DNA from: Streptomyces sp. TG1A-60
GTDB lineage: Bacteria > Actinomycetota > Actinomycetes > Streptomycetales > Streptomycetaceae
Direction of reading: 5' to 3'
Assembly: GCF_037201975.1 (NCBI RefSeq)
Contig: NZ_CP147520.1
Location: 4,092,001-4,156,000, forward strand
DNA: 64,000 bases
Shown: piece after piece, positions 27,313 through 36,432 of the stretch
Position numbering within the stretch: the first letter of the stretch is position 1
Layout of the letters: each line of letters begins with the position of its first letter
Program-made: the position numbers and the translations under genes
The notes under the pieces: generated by a model
Database searches by the model: none
Told to the model about the DNA's origin: nothing
Seen by the model: the letters and a program-made list of their open reading frames with translations, nothing else

Positions 27313-28698
27313 ATGACAACACCTCAGGAAGAGCTGTCTCCCGCCACACGCCGGGCTCTGCTGCATCGCATCGCCGTCGCTCAGGCCGAGGGGCGGGCAC
27401 CGTCGCTGGTCGCGGCGGTGGTCCGGGACGGGGAGGCGGTGTGGAACGGGTCGCGGACCTCGGTGCAGGGGCACGCTCCGGACGAGAACGTGCAGTATCG
27501 GATCGGCTCGATCACCAAGACGTTCACCGCCGTTCTGGTGCTGCGATTGCGTGACGAGGGTGTGCTGGACCTCGGCGATCCGCTGGAGAAGCATCTGCCG
27601 GGCACCGGCGCGGGGGACGCTACTGTCGCCGAACTGCTCGCGCACACAGGCGGCCTGGCGGCCGAGTCGCCGTCGCCCTGGTGGGAGCGCACACCTGGCT
27701 CTCTGCGTCCGGAACTCGCCGATGTGCTCGGCGAACAGCCCCATCGACATCCCGTCGGCCGACGCTTCCACTATTCCAACCCCGGCTTCACCCTTCTCGG
27801 CGCACTCGTCGAACAACTGCGGGGCGCTCCCTGGGAGGACGTCCTACGACGCGAGGTGCTCGAACCGCTGGGCCTGCGCCGCACGACGTGGCACCCGGAG
27901 GCACCACACGCCGGCGGCTGGGCCGTGCACCCGTGGGCGGACGCGATGCTCCAGGAGCAGGTCGAGGACCTGGGCCGCATGGGCCCCGCAGGCCAACTCT
28001 GGTCCACAACAGCGGACTTGGCGCGCTTCGCGGTGTTCCTGACTAAAGGGGACGACCGGGTGCTGAGCGTGGACTCCGTCCTGGAGATGCGGGCGCCGGC
28101 CGCGCCAGGGGAGGCCGGCGACGTGTCTGCCGGTTCGTCGTATGGGCTCGGGATGCAGCTTCAGTACCGTGACGGCCGGTTCCTCGTCGGCCACAGCGGT
28201 TCGGTACCCGGTTTCCTCGCGAACCTCACGATCAGTGTCGAGGACGATGTGGCGGCCGTGGTGTTGGCCAACTGCACCTCCGGGCCAGTGGTGTCGGACG
28301 TGGCCGCCGACCTCGTACGCATCGTGGCGGAGGCCGAGCCACGGATTCCCGAGCCGTGGCAGCCGCTGGCCGCAGTGGACCGCGCCGTCCTGGAGTTGAC
28401 CGGCCCTTGGTACTGGGGGACGCACAGCTTCGTATTGCGACTTGGTGCTGACGGGGGCGTCTCGCTGGATCCACTGTCCGCCACCCTGCGCGGTGCCCGG
28501 TTCCGGCGCAACGACGATGGGAGCTGGACCGGACTCAACGGCTACTTCGCCGGAGAGCTCCTACAGGCCGTACGAAGGCCTGACGGAACGGTGGGCCACC
28601 TGGACCTCGGGTCGTTCGTGTTCACGCGTCAGCCGTACGACGAGGGTGCTCCGGTGCCGGGCGGAGTGGACCCTGAGGGATGGCGCGGGATCCCGTAG
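27313..28698 (+). CDS. Serine hydrolase of the beta-lactamase/D-aminopeptidase fold (class C-like)
   Basis: 461 aa. Catalytic S66-I-T-K69 (SxxK), YSN at about residue 156 and HSG at about 296 define the serine beta-lactamase-like family. No signal peptide, so cytoplasmic. A C-terminal beta domain (LELTGPWYWGTHSFVLRLGA) follows the catalytic part. Probably a peptidase or esterase rather than a true resistance beta-lactamase. 51 bp after dnaB, same strand, so read-through is possible. Confidence 0.82.
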   Translation: MTTPQEELSPATRRALLHRIAVAQAEGRAPSLVAAVVRDGEAVWNGSRTSVQGHAPDENVQYRIGSITKTFTAVLVLRLRDEGVLDLGDPLEKHLPGTGAGDATVAELLAHTGGLAAESPSPWWERTPGSLRPELADVLGEQPHRHPVGRRFHYSNPGFTLLGALVEQLRGAPWEDVLRREVLEPLGLRRTTWHPEAPHAGGWAVHPWADAMLQEQVEDLGRMGPAGQLWSTTADLARFAVFLTKGDDRVLSVDSVLEMRAPAAPGEAGDVSAGSSYGLGMQLQYRDGRFLVGHSGSVPGFLANLTISVEDDVAAVVLANCTSGPVVSDVAADLVRIVAEAEPRIPEPWQPLAAVDRAVLELTGPWYWGTHSFVLRLGADGGVSLDPLSATLRGARFRRNDDGSWTGLNGYFAGELLQAVRRPDGTVGHLDLGSFVFTRQPYDEGAPVPGGVDPEGWRGIP

Positions 28699-28735
28699 GC
28701 GCCGTCCTGGCCGTGGTGGGGTTCTGGCGCGCGTT

Positions 28736-28749
28736 GTTTCACGTGAAAC
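28736..28749. other. parS, perfect
   Basis: GTTTCACGTGAAAC between the convergent serine hydrolase and GNAT genes. Confidence 0.95.
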
Positions 28750-28764
28750 TGAGCTCCACAGGCG

Positions 28765-29232
28765 TCACCGGGCCACTCCTCGGAGCGGCAGCTTGAAGCC
28801 CAGGTGGGTGGCCTCGAAGCCGAGCCGCTCGTAGAAGCGGTGCGCGTCGGTGCGTGTGACGTCGGATGTCAGCTGCACCAACTGGCAGCCCTGGTGCCGT
28901 GATGTGTCGATCGCCCACTGGATGAGCTGCGTACCAAGACCGCTGCCGCGTTCATCGGCGTGGACGCGTACCCCTTCGACAATCGAGCGGGTGGAGCCAC
29001 GCCTGGAGAGCCCGGGAATGATCGTCAGCTGGAGCGTGCCGACGACACGGCCCTCGCGGACGGCGACCACCAGGTGCTGGTTCGGATCGTCGCTGAGGCG
29101 CTCCAGCGCGGTGAAGTAGGGAACCAGGTCGTCCGGCGACTCGCGCTTTGCCCCTAAGGGGTCGTCGGCCAGCATCGCGACGATCTCAGGGACGTCGTCC
29201 TTGGTCGCGGGGCGAATTGCAAGATCTCCCAT
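28765..29232 (-). CDS. GNAT-family N-acetyltransferase
   Basis: 155-aa single-domain acetyl-CoA-dependent transferase. IRPATKDDVPEIVAMLADDP is the beta-1/alpha-1 start, VRVHADERGSGLGTQLIQW the acetyl-CoA pyrophosphate loop (RGxGxGT), and AHRFYERLGFEATH the C-terminal motif. Substrate unknown. Its promoter side faces the MFS remnant. Confidence 0.85.
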   Translation of the reverse strand: MGDLAIRPATKDDVPEIVAMLADDPLGAKRESPDDLVPYFTALERLSDDPNQHLVVAVREGRVVGTLQLTIIPGLSRRGSTRSIVEGVRVHADERGSGLGTQLIQWAIDTSRHQGCQLVQLTSDVTRTDAHRFYERLGFEATHLGFKLPLRGVAR

Positions 29233-29261
29233 GCCCGCACCCTACGCGCGGACACACTCAG

Positions 29262-29806
29262 GGACTCCACGACGCGGACCAGGGGGCCAGTTCGATGTTC
29301 TTCGCCCTTCGTCGAGGGCGAACGTAGTCGGCGTCCCGCTGGGCACCCTGCTCGGGCAGTCCGTGGGCCGGCGGGTATCGTTCGCCGGCGTCGCGGCGCT
29401 GGGCGTCGTCGGACTGCTGGGCATCGCCCGGCTGGTCCCGGAGATGCCCAAGCCCCAAGGCGTGCGCCTGCGCCATGAACTGGCCGGCTTCAAGAATCCC
29501 CACGTCCTGCTCGCCATGGCGATGACCGTGCTGGGCTTCGGCGGCGTCTTCGTGGCCAGCACCTACATCGCGCCGATGATGACGCACGTCGCCGGCTTCG
29601 CCGACTCCTCCGCCCCCTGCCTCGGCGGCCTCGTCGTCGACGCGGGCCGCGGTTGCACGGCACCCAACTGGGTCGGAGCCGCCCTAGCGACGAGCGCTCT
29701 CGCGCTGGCACTCGTCTCGGCGAGGCTGGACCGCAAGGGCAGCGTCGCCAGTACGGTCGTTGCGGGAGCGGGAGCGGCTGAACAGCGAACAGCCATCCCT
29801 TACTGA
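29262..29806 (+). pseudogene. MFS transporter remnant (N-terminus and middle deleted)
   Basis: The surviving sequence begins within the protein (VVGVPLGTLLGQSVGRRVSF, helix 5-6 region of an arabinose/chloramphenicol-type MFS exporter) and runs to AGFADSSAP. It then jumps to CLGGLVVDAGRGCTAPNWVG, which belongs near the last helices, and ends normally. By comparison with family length about 400 aa, helices 1-4 and a central block of roughly 100 residues are missing, and no start codon with a ribosome site is present. Real deletion decay, since no base correction repairs it. Confidence 0.75.
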
Positions 29807-29842
29807 TGCACCGTAGATGCCCCGCACTCCTGAGCCCGTGCC

Positions 29843-30736
29843 TCAGCCCGCCGCCACGGTCAGCGGGGCGTACCGCCGGGTCCAGTCACCCGGCAGCTGG
29901 GCAATCCCGTATGTCATCACCGAGTTGAAGGCGATCGAGGCCAGGCCGCGTTCCTTCACCCACGCCAGCAGTTCCTCATGGCGTACGTCGATGTCGGTGC
30001 GCAGTGGTCGGTCGGTGCGGGCGGCCAGGGAGTTGATGAGGGCCTTCGCCGTCTGTGTGTCGCGGGCGATCAGCGGGCCGACGACATGGTCGTCCATGTT
30101 GGGCCAGGCAGCCGCGTAGCCGATGATCCGGCCGCTCTCCTCGGCGACGCGCAGTTGATCGGCGAAAGCGGGGAGCCGGGTGAGGATGTGGGTGCGGTCC
30201 GTGCCGAAGATCTCCTCGTCGAGGCGGACGATCGTGGTGAGGTCTTCGGCCGTGGCCCGGCGTGTCGAGACCGCGAGGCCGGGGCCGTCCGGCGTGAAGT
30301 GCCCGCGGACCATCTCGGCCCGTCCGGTGGCCTTGAAGCCCAGCTCCTCATAGAGCGGCCGTCCGTACGGAGTCGCATGCAGGGTCAGCGGGGTCGTGCC
30401 CATTTCCGAGACGACATGGCGGATCAGACGGCGGCCGATGCCCTGGCGCGCGTGCCGCTCGGCGACCAGCATCATGCCGATGGCCCCCAGATCCGGGCGG
30501 CCCGCCGGGCCGTACTCGGTCACCACGCAGGCGGTGACGAGACCGCCATCAGGGTCATCGATGCCGTACCCGGCCCCGGCCGTGAGAAGCAGCCCCCACT
30601 TGTGTTCCTCGCGGGGCCAGCCCCGGTCCTCGGACAGATCGGCACAGGCGGTGAGATCACGAGGCGTCAGACGGCGGATGGGCAGAGCGGCGGGGGAAGG
30701 TGTCGGCACGCAGGTCAGGCTGGCCGATACGAGCAC
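29843..30736 (-). CDS. Tandem GNAT acetyltransferase
   Basis: 297 aa with two GNAT-like halves. The first has the acetyl-CoA loop MMLVAERHARQGIGRRLI and the C-terminal PLYEELGFKATGRAEM. The second (STRRATAEDLTTIVRLDEEI to the end) resembles the GNAT C-terminal partner found in DUF1248/YitI-like proteins and ends KERGLASIAFNSVMTYG. Start uncertain; a codon nearer PTPSPAALPIRRLTP may be used. Substrate unknown. Confidence 0.8.
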   Translation of the reverse strand: MLVSASLTCVPTPSPAALPIRRLTPRDLTACADLSEDRGWPREEHKWGLLLTAGAGYGIDDPDGGLVTACVVTEYGPAGRPDLGAIGMMLVAERHARQGIGRRLIRHVVSEMGTTPLTLHATPYGRPLYEELGFKATGRAEMVRGHFTPDGPGLAVSTRRATAEDLTTIVRLDEEIFGTDRTHILTRLPAFADQLRVAEESGRIIGYAAAWPNMDDHVVGPLIARDTQTAKALINSLAARTDRPLRTDIDVRHEELLAWVKERGLASIAFNSVMTYGIAQLPGDWTRRYAPLTVAAG

Positions 30737-30813
30737 GTGGCGTCCAGCGGTTTGCCGTCAGGCATACGCCATTTTGGCCATCTCGTGCACAACCGCGCAA
30801 CGTGCGGACAGAT

Positions 30814-30827
30814 GTTTCACGTGAAAC
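30814..30827. other. parS, perfect
   Basis: GTTTCACGTGAAAC upstream of the tandem GNAT gene and before the HAD remnant. Confidence 0.95.
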
Positions 30828-30873
30828 GGCCCCATCCAGGCACACGCGTGCAGTCATCGTTAGCCTCGGCTCC

Positions 30874-31133
30874 GTGATTCGACTGCACCTGTTCGACCTG
30901 GACGGGGCCCTGCCGCACCGCACAGCGGCCCCGGTGGAGACCTTCGAGAGGACGCGGTGGCTGCGACGCGTCCGGGACACCTGAGCCGAGACCGTACGGT
31001 GACTCTCTCCGACACGGAACTCTTCGGCACTCTTCGAGACGGTGCCGATCTCGGTCGCTGTGAATACCGACCGGCATCTGATGAAGCGCGTCGGTCGCTC
31101 GTACGCGGGGGCCGGATCTGTGGGATGCACATG
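30874..31133 (+). pseudogene. HAD phosphatase remnant
   Basis: A GTG opens VIRLHLFDLDGALPHRTAAP, matching the HAD N-terminus with nucleophile motif DxDG, but the frame ends at 30984 after 36 residues. A later stretch in another frame (about 31045-31133) reads VPISVAVNTDRHLMKRVGRS, similar to HAD C-termini. About 180 residues of the usual 220-250 are missing. First part fairly sure, second part tentative. The remaining 30737-31449 sequence shows no further gene. Confidence 0.55.
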
Positions 31134-31152
31134 AATGGGTGCGACGCGCCAG

Positions 31153-31169
31153 GTAATTGAAGGAATTAC
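31153..31169. promoter_or_regulatory. AT-rich inverted repeat upstream of the globin-FNR gene
   Basis: GTAATT, 5-base spacer, AATTAC: a perfect inverted repeat unusual in this base composition, about 300 bp before the globin reading frame. Could be a regulator site. Weak evidence. Confidence 0.3.
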
Positions 31170-31449
31170 TGATTCGCCCCGTTGAATTCCCAGGTGGGCG
31201 AGGGGGGACTTGTGTGTGGCGCGCCTGCCGGTAGGGTCGAGTCCGGTTCGTGTCCGAAGTGAGATGCAGTCGTCTCATGGCGGGGGTGCGAACGCAGCCC
31301 AATGCGGCCCAACCGGACGAGGGGATCGTGGATCTGCGTTTACCGTTACGAGACGGAAGTGTTCGTGCGGTGTGGAACGCTGCGCTGAGGGCTGCGGCTC
31401 ACGTCACACTCTCACCTACTGGTCCGTACGGAACGGCAGCCCGGGTTGA

Positions 31450-33060
31450 ATGTGGCCGCATTGTCCGATGGGGAACGAACGGGTAAGAGCAAGGCCGTCC
31501 GCGGGGGAAAGCAGCGACGTCCGACTGGGGAAGTCGCAGATCGACCGAAAGATGCTCGAGGCGAGGCAGACCATGGACGCTCCGACCACCACGTCGGCCG
31601 GCAACGGCACTTCGGGGGACAGTGACGGAGGCGGCTGGTTCACACCGCGCACGTCTCCGCCGCCCCCCGGCGGAGACCAGGAGCCCGAAGGCAACCGCCT
31701 TGCCGCCCTGCGGCCCGTGCGCCGTTCCCAGGAGTCGTCGACCGGCCCGCAGCAGGACCGGGACGACGCCGGGCGAGAGCGGCTAGAGGCCTCCGTGAAC
31801 CTTCCTCCCGATGCCCCGGACATCCAGGTCGAGGGCAGTAGCGCGCCTCCTCCTCAGCCCGGCCCGGCCGCCGTGGAGTACGGCTCCGAGCGCTCCGTCA
31901 TCGATGGCCGGGTGCCCGTACAGCGCGCCACCGGTATCGACGCTGCCTCTCCCGACGCCGTTCTCATCCAACGGACCATGGCCGAGATCGAGCCCGTCGC
32001 CGACAAGGTCACCTCGTACTTCTACGCTCTGCTCTTCGTCCAGCACCCGGAGCTGCGCTCGCTGTTTCCCCCGGCGATGGACGCCCAGCGCGACCGCCTG
32101 CTCAAGGCGCTGCTGACCGCGGCCGAGCACATCGACAACACCCCGGTCCTCGTGGACTATCTGCAGAACCTCGGGCGTGGCCACCGCAAGTACGGCACTC
32201 AGCCCGACCACTACCCGGCCGTCGGCGAGTGCCTCATCGGCGCGCTGAGCCGGTACGCCAAGGAGAGCTGGAACGATGCGACGGAGGCGGCCTGGGTCCG
32301 GGCGTACACGACGATCTCCCAGGTGATGATCGACGCCGCGGCGGCCGACGAGCTGCGTTCCCCGCCCTGGTGGCTCGCCGAGGTCGTCTCGCACGAGCTG
32401 AGAACCGCGGACACAGCGGTCCTCACCGTCCGTCCGAACCAGCCGTACCCCTTTCTCGCCGGGCAGTACACGAGCCTGGAGACCCCCTGGTGGCCGCGGA
32501 TCTGGCGGCACTACTCGTTCGCCTCGGCGCCCCGCTCGGACGGACTGCTGTCGTTCCATGTGAAGGCGATCGCCGCGGGCTGGGTGTCCAACGCGCTCGT
32601 GCACCGTGCCCGGCCCGGTGACGTCCTGAGACTGGGCCCGCCGGCCGGCGCGATGACCGTCGACCACACCACTCACAGCGGACTGCTCTGTTTGGGCGGC
32701 GGCACCGGAATCGCACCCATCAAGGCGATCGTCGAGGACGTCGCCGAACACGGGCGGCCCCGCCCGGTCGAGGTCTTCTACGGAGCCCGCACCGGCCAGG
32801 ATCTCTACGACCTCGACACACTGCTACGGCTGCAGCAGACCAACTCGTGGCTGGAGGTCCGCCCGGTCGTGGACCGACACGGGCTGCTCCAGCTGCCTGA
32901 CGCCATACGTGACCACGGGCCGTGGAACGAGTACGACGCGTACCTCGCGGGCCCGCCCGGCATGATCCGCAGCGGTGTGGACGCGTTGAAGGCAGTCGGC
33001 ATTCCGTGGGAGCGCATACGTCATGACTCGGTGGAGGAACTGGTGGCCGCCGGAGACTGA
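31450..33060 (+). CDS. Globin-FNR fusion (flavohemoglobin-like oxidoreductase)
   Basis: 536 aa at maximum length: low-complexity Pro/Gly/Asp-rich N-terminus (about 1-155), globin domain (about 165-300) with proximal-His helix NLGRGHRKYG, then a ferredoxin-NADP reductase-like module. The FAD motif is RHYSFASAP, the NAD motif LGGGTGIAPIKAI, and the C-terminus YLAGPPGMIRSG. By family it would carry out NO dioxygenation or related haem redox. Unlike classical Hmp it has a long disordered leader. Start uncertain: 31450, 31468, 31552 or 31573 (MDAPTTTSA) are all in frame, and the last is plausible. Convergent with the Nudix gene. Confidence 0.85.
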   Translation: MWPHCPMGNERVRARPSAGESSDVRLGKSQIDRKMLEARQTMDAPTTTSAGNGTSGDSDGGGWFTPRTSPPPPGGDQEPEGNRLAALRPVRRSQESSTGPQQDRDDAGRERLEASVNLPPDAPDIQVEGSSAPPPQPGPAAVEYGSERSVIDGRVPVQRATGIDAASPDAVLIQRTMAEIEPVADKVTSYFYALLFVQHPELRSLFPPAMDAQRDRLLKALLTAAEHIDNTPVLVDYLQNLGRGHRKYGTQPDHYPAVGECLIGALSRYAKESWNDATEAAWVRAYTTISQVMIDAAAADELRSPPWWLAEVVSHELRTADTAVLTVRPNQPYPFLAGQYTSLETPWWPRIWRHYSFASAPRSDGLLSFHVKAIAAGWVSNALVHRARPGDVLRLGPPAGAMTVDHTTHSGLLCLGGGTGIAPIKAIVEDVAEHGRPRPVEVFYGARTGQDLYDLDTLLRLQQTNSWLEVRPVVDRHGLLQLPDAIRDHGPWNEYDAYLAGPPGMIRSGVDALKAVGIPWERIRHDSVEELVAAGD

Positions 33061-33093
33061 CCGCTGAAATCCTCACGGCCGTCCCGTGCAGGG

Positions 33094-33576
33094 TCAGCCC
33101 AGGTCGGGCGCGTGCATCGCCCGAACGCCCTCGATGTTCCCGTCCAGGTAGTGCCGCAGGGACAGCGGGACGAGGTGCACGGAGGCGATGCCGACCCGGG
33201 TGAAGGGGATGCGCACGATCTCGTACTCGCCCCGTGGCTCGTCGACCTCGGGCCCGTGCCGCTTGGCGGGATCCATGGATTCCAGACGGCAGACGAAGAA
33301 GTGCTGGACCTTCACACCGGTGGCACCGCCGTCTTCGCCGATGTGCTCGACGGTGTCCACGAAACAAGGCACCACGTCGGTGATCTTGGCGCCGAGTTCC
33401 TCGTGCACTTCGCGGTGGAGCGCGTCGACGACAGTCATGTCCCCCGGCTCGACCCCGCCGCCCGGCGTGAGCCAGTAGGGATCGACGCCGGGCTTGGTCC
33501 GCTTGATCAGGATCAGGTCGTCTCCGTCGAGCAGGACGGCACGGGCGGTGCGCTTGACCACGGGTCGTACGGTCAT
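33094..33576 (-). CDS. Nudix hydrolase
   Basis: 160 aa. A Nudix box spans about residues 40-63: GGGVEPGD, then the key REVHEELGA (pattern Gx5Ex7REUxEExGU). KRTKPGVDPYWLTPGGGVEP precedes it. Start MTVRPVVKR at 33576; a further in-frame ATG at 33597 abuts the variant ParB site. Substrate (nucleoside diphosphate linked) not predictable. Confidence 0.88.
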   Translation of the reverse strand: MTVRPVVKRTARAVLLDGDDLILIKRTKPGVDPYWLTPGGGVEPGDMTVVDALHREVHEELGAKITDVVPCFVDTVEHIGEDGGATGVKVQHFFVCRLESMDPAKRHGPEVDEPRGEYEIVRIPFTRVGIASVHLVPLSLRHYLDGNIEGVRAMHAPDLG

Positions 33577-33597
33577 GGGAGAAATGTGGCCCTGCAT

Positions 33598-33611
33598 GTT
33601 CCACGTGAAAC
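33598..33611. other. parS variant, one mismatch
   Basis: GTTCCACGTGAAAC, differing from the ParB site by one base in the left arm. The reverse complement of this sequence is exactly the variant found in the thiC leader at 41065. Confidence 0.7.
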
Positions 33612-33699
33612 ATCGCCGGAGCGAGGAAGAGGAGCGCCCCGGCGTTTACGAGTGGCTCGCCGTCAGTACCGTCCTCCGCCCAGGGGCTCCTGGGGCGTC

Positions 33700-34603
33700 T
33701 CAGGACCAGTCCACCGCGGCCCGCAGCAGCCATTCGTGCCCGCTCGATGTGCGGCATGGCCAGGGTGCCGGTACGGGCCACCAGGAAGTATGTCCGCAGC
33801 GGGGGGACCGCCGGGTCGAGGAGGGCGACGACGTCACCGCGTTCCAGGGCGGATGCGCACAGGTACCGGGGCAGCACGGCCAGCCCGGTGCCCGAGACCG
33901 CACAGGCGAGGACCGCGCGCAGGTCCGGGACGACGACGGTGCCGGAGACGGCGGGCTGGGAGTCGAAGACCGAGGCCCAGTAGCGTGCGATGAACGGCAG
34001 TGACTCGTGTACCTCCACGACGGGGAGGCCCTCCAGAGGGTGCGCCCCCTTACGGCGCAGCGTGCCGGGACTGATCTCGTTCGCCCAGCGCGGGGCGGCC
34101 ACCAGGACGTGCTCCTCGTCGCAGAGGGGAGCCGCGGTGAGCAGAGCGCCACGCGGCCGGGCGGTGGTGATGGCCAGGTCGTGGTGCCCGGCGGCGAGTC
34201 CCTCCATCGTCTCGTCGGCGTTCCCGAAGGAGACCCGCAGCGCAAAGCCCTGGCCGTCGTCTCCGGTCAGCTCGGTGAGGGCGGGCAGGGCCCGCTCGGC
34301 GGTGAACTCCGGCGGACCGGCGAAGTGGAGGGTACGTAAGGAGAAGTCGTCGTCGAGGCCGGCCTCGGCGATCTCCACCAGCGCGTCGAGATGCGGCGCC
34401 GCCTTGTGGGCGAGCTCGTCGCCGATGGCCGTCGGTGTCACTCCCCGGGCCTGGCGGAGGAAGAGGGGGCGTCCCAGCTGGCGTTCGAGGGTGCGCATCT
34501 GTGAGGTGACGGCCGGTTGCGAGAGGCCGAGCAGGGCGGCGGCGCGGGTGAAGGAACCGGCTCTGTGCACGGTCACGAACGTTCGCAGCAAGGCCAGATC
34601 CAT
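33700..34603 (-). pseudogene. LysR-family regulator, frameshifted near the C-terminus
   Basis: N-terminal LysR winged helix is intact (MDLALLRTFVTVHRAGSFTR, LGLSQPAVTSQMRTLERQLG) and the substrate-binding domain follows to MPHIERAR. The frame is then lost at about 33735-33742. The natural ending EWLLRAAVDWS plus stop is in another frame, needing a net +2 or -1 base correction. Uncorrected, the reading frame runs on antisense through the Nudix gene. Corrected length about 300 aa, normal for LysR. The usual divergent target gene is not present; the next gene is on the same strand. Confidence 0.75.
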
Positions 34604-34736
34604 GGTTGTCCCTCCTTTCGCCGCTCTCGGAGCGCCTAACTATAAATAAGTCGATAGGCCGGTGTCGCTGCTGTGATTGGACACTGACATAGAGTCAATT
34701 AGCCTTGTTCGCGCGGTTCTTCGCGCGCGGAACCGA

Positions 34737-34774
34737 GGACGGTCCGAGCCACGAGGGGGAGGCTCGGACCGTCC
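34737..34774 (-). terminator. Terminator of the ptpA / trans-sulfuration operon
   Basis: Perfect 14-bp stem (GGACGGTCCGAGCC and complement) with a 10-base loop, 18 bp beyond the corrected stop of the gene. Confidence 0.8.
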
Positions 34775-34791
34775 GCTGTGTGAGCGGAGTA

Positions 34792-35936
34792 CTAGTCGTC
34801 GGCCACAGCGAGCGCCCGCAGCACATCCGCCACCAGGTCGTCGGTGTCCTCCGCGCCGGCCGAGAAGCGGATGAAGCCTTCCGGGACCGCGTCGCCCCCC
34901 ACCGGCCGCGCCGCTCGGCGGTGGAGCGCACTCCGCCGAAGCTCGTGGCGTCGTCCACGAGGTGGAGCGCGCCGAGGAAGCTGTCGGCACGCGCGCGGGT
35001 GGGCAACGTGAACGACACCACGCACCCATAGCGGCGCATCTGCTGCGAGGCGACCTTGTGCGAGGAGTCGTCGGGCAGCCCCGGGTAGCGCAGGCCGGAC
35101 ACTTCGGGCCGTTCCTTGAGGGCCTCGGCCACGGCCAGGGCGTTGGCGTTCTGCCGGTCGGCTCGCAGCTGGAGCGTGGCCAGGGAGCGGTGTGCGAGCC
35201 AGGCCTCCATCGGACCCGGGATCGCCCCGACGATCTTGCGCCAGCGGCGCACACCGGCCATCAATGAGGCGTCGCGCCCGACGACGTAACCGAGCAGGAC
35301 GTCCCCATGTCCGGTCAGCTGCTTGGTGCCGCTGGCCACGGTGAAGTCGGCGCCTAGGTCCAGTGGCCGCTGCCCGAGCGGGGTCGCCAGGGTGTTGTCG
35401 ACCGCGACGAGACAGCCACGCGCGCGCGCCGCCTCACTGAGCCTCCGCACGTCACACACGTCCAGCCCCGGGTTCGACGGCGTCTCCAGCCACAACAGCT
35501 TGGCGCCGTCGAGAGCGTCGAGCTGGGCGTCGCCGCCTGTCGGGGCGCTGCGCACCTCGATGCCGTACGACCGCAGCTGCTCGCCCGCCAGGGGCAGCAC
35601 GTTGTAACCGTCGCTCGGCAGAACGAGGACATCGCCGGCGCGCAGCTGTGAGAAGAGGACGGCCGAGATGGCGGCCATGCCGGAGGCGAAGGCGACCGTT
35701 TCGGCGTCGTCCTGCCCGGGCGCCTCCAGCTCGCCGATGGCGCGTTCCAGGAGGGTCCAGCTGGGGTTCTGGTCCCGCCCGTAGGCGTACGGGCCGGTGG
35801 GCTCGCCCGGCAGGTGGTAGTGGGCGGCGAAGACCGGCCCCGGGAGGGTCGGCTCGTGCTTGACGGGCTCGGGCAGCCCGGCCCTTACCGCGCGGGTGCC
35901 GTCACCGAGGCCCGAAGCGGGGTTCTCCGCGCTCAT
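34792..35936 (-). pseudogene. Cys/Met-metabolism PLP enzyme (cystathionine gamma-lyase/synthase family), one-base frameshift
   Basis: Fold-type I PLP enzyme of the trans-sulfuration family. FASGMAAISAVLFSQLRAGD, LLWLETPSNPGLDVCDV and LVAVDNTLATP are diagnostic; the PLP lysine is in VASGTKQLTGHGDVLLGY. Near the end the frame breaks at C6 (34895-34900 on the plus strand). Adding one C restores RWGGDAVPEGFIRFSAGAED to VADVLRALAVADD and a 381-aa protein. Start ATG 35936 overlaps the ptpA stop (ATGA). Cystathionine lyase or homocysteine-type synthase cannot be told apart. Likely sequencing error. Confidence 0.8.
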
Positions 35937-36424
35937 GCGGCCCGTTCCTCCACCTTCTCGCGTACGGCGGCCAGCAGCCCCGGACTTGCCGCCTCCACGA
36001 GGTTCAGGCACTCCTCGAAGCCTTCCCTGCCCCCGTAGTAGGGGTCGGGAACGTCGAGGTCGTCGCCCGCGGCGGGGTCGTAGGAGCGCAGGAGTCGGAT
36101 CTTGGCCGCGTCCGCCGAGGTGGGTGCGAGGCGGCGCAGCGCCTTGAGGTGGCCTTCGTCGAGGGCGATGACCAGATCCAGGCGGGAGAACCAGGAGGCC
36201 TGGAACTGGCGGGCCGCGTGGACGGTGGCGTAGCCGTTCGCCTCCAGGACGGAGACGGTGCGCGGATCGGCGGCGTCACCCTCGTGCCATCCGCCGGTGC
36301 CCGCGCTGTCGACCTCGACCAGGCCGTCGAGCCCGGCCTCCGCGACGCGCGCGCGGAAAACCGACTCGGCCATCGGGGAGCGGCAGATGTTGCCGGTGCA
36401 GACGAAGCAGACTCGGTAGGTCAT
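35933..36424 (-). CDS. ptpA: Low-molecular-weight protein tyrosine phosphatase PtpA
   Basis: 163 aa. P-loop CTGNICRS at residues 9-16 (Cys nucleophile, Arg) and the DPYYGG general-acid motif near 127. In S. coelicolor/S. lividans, PtpA at this locus dephosphorylates phosphotyrosine and its overexpression affects antibiotic production. Its stop overlaps the start of the trans-sulfuration gene by ATGA, implying coupling. The holin-like gene is 8 bp upstream, same strand. Confidence 0.93.
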   Translation of the reverse strand: MTYRVCFVCTGNICRSPMAESVFRARVAEAGLDGLVEVDSAGTGGWHEGDAADPRTVSVLEANGYATVHAARQFQASWFSRLDLVIALDEGHLKALRRLAPTSADAAKIRLLRSYDPAAGDDLDVPDPYYGGREGFEECLNLVEAASPGLLAAVREKVEERAA

Positions 36425-36432
36425 GCCGGGCC

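Noticed and set aside
32720..33699. C-terminal extension of the LysR reading frame
   Set aside because: Lies antisense to the Nudix gene and follows a frameshift; not part of the protein.
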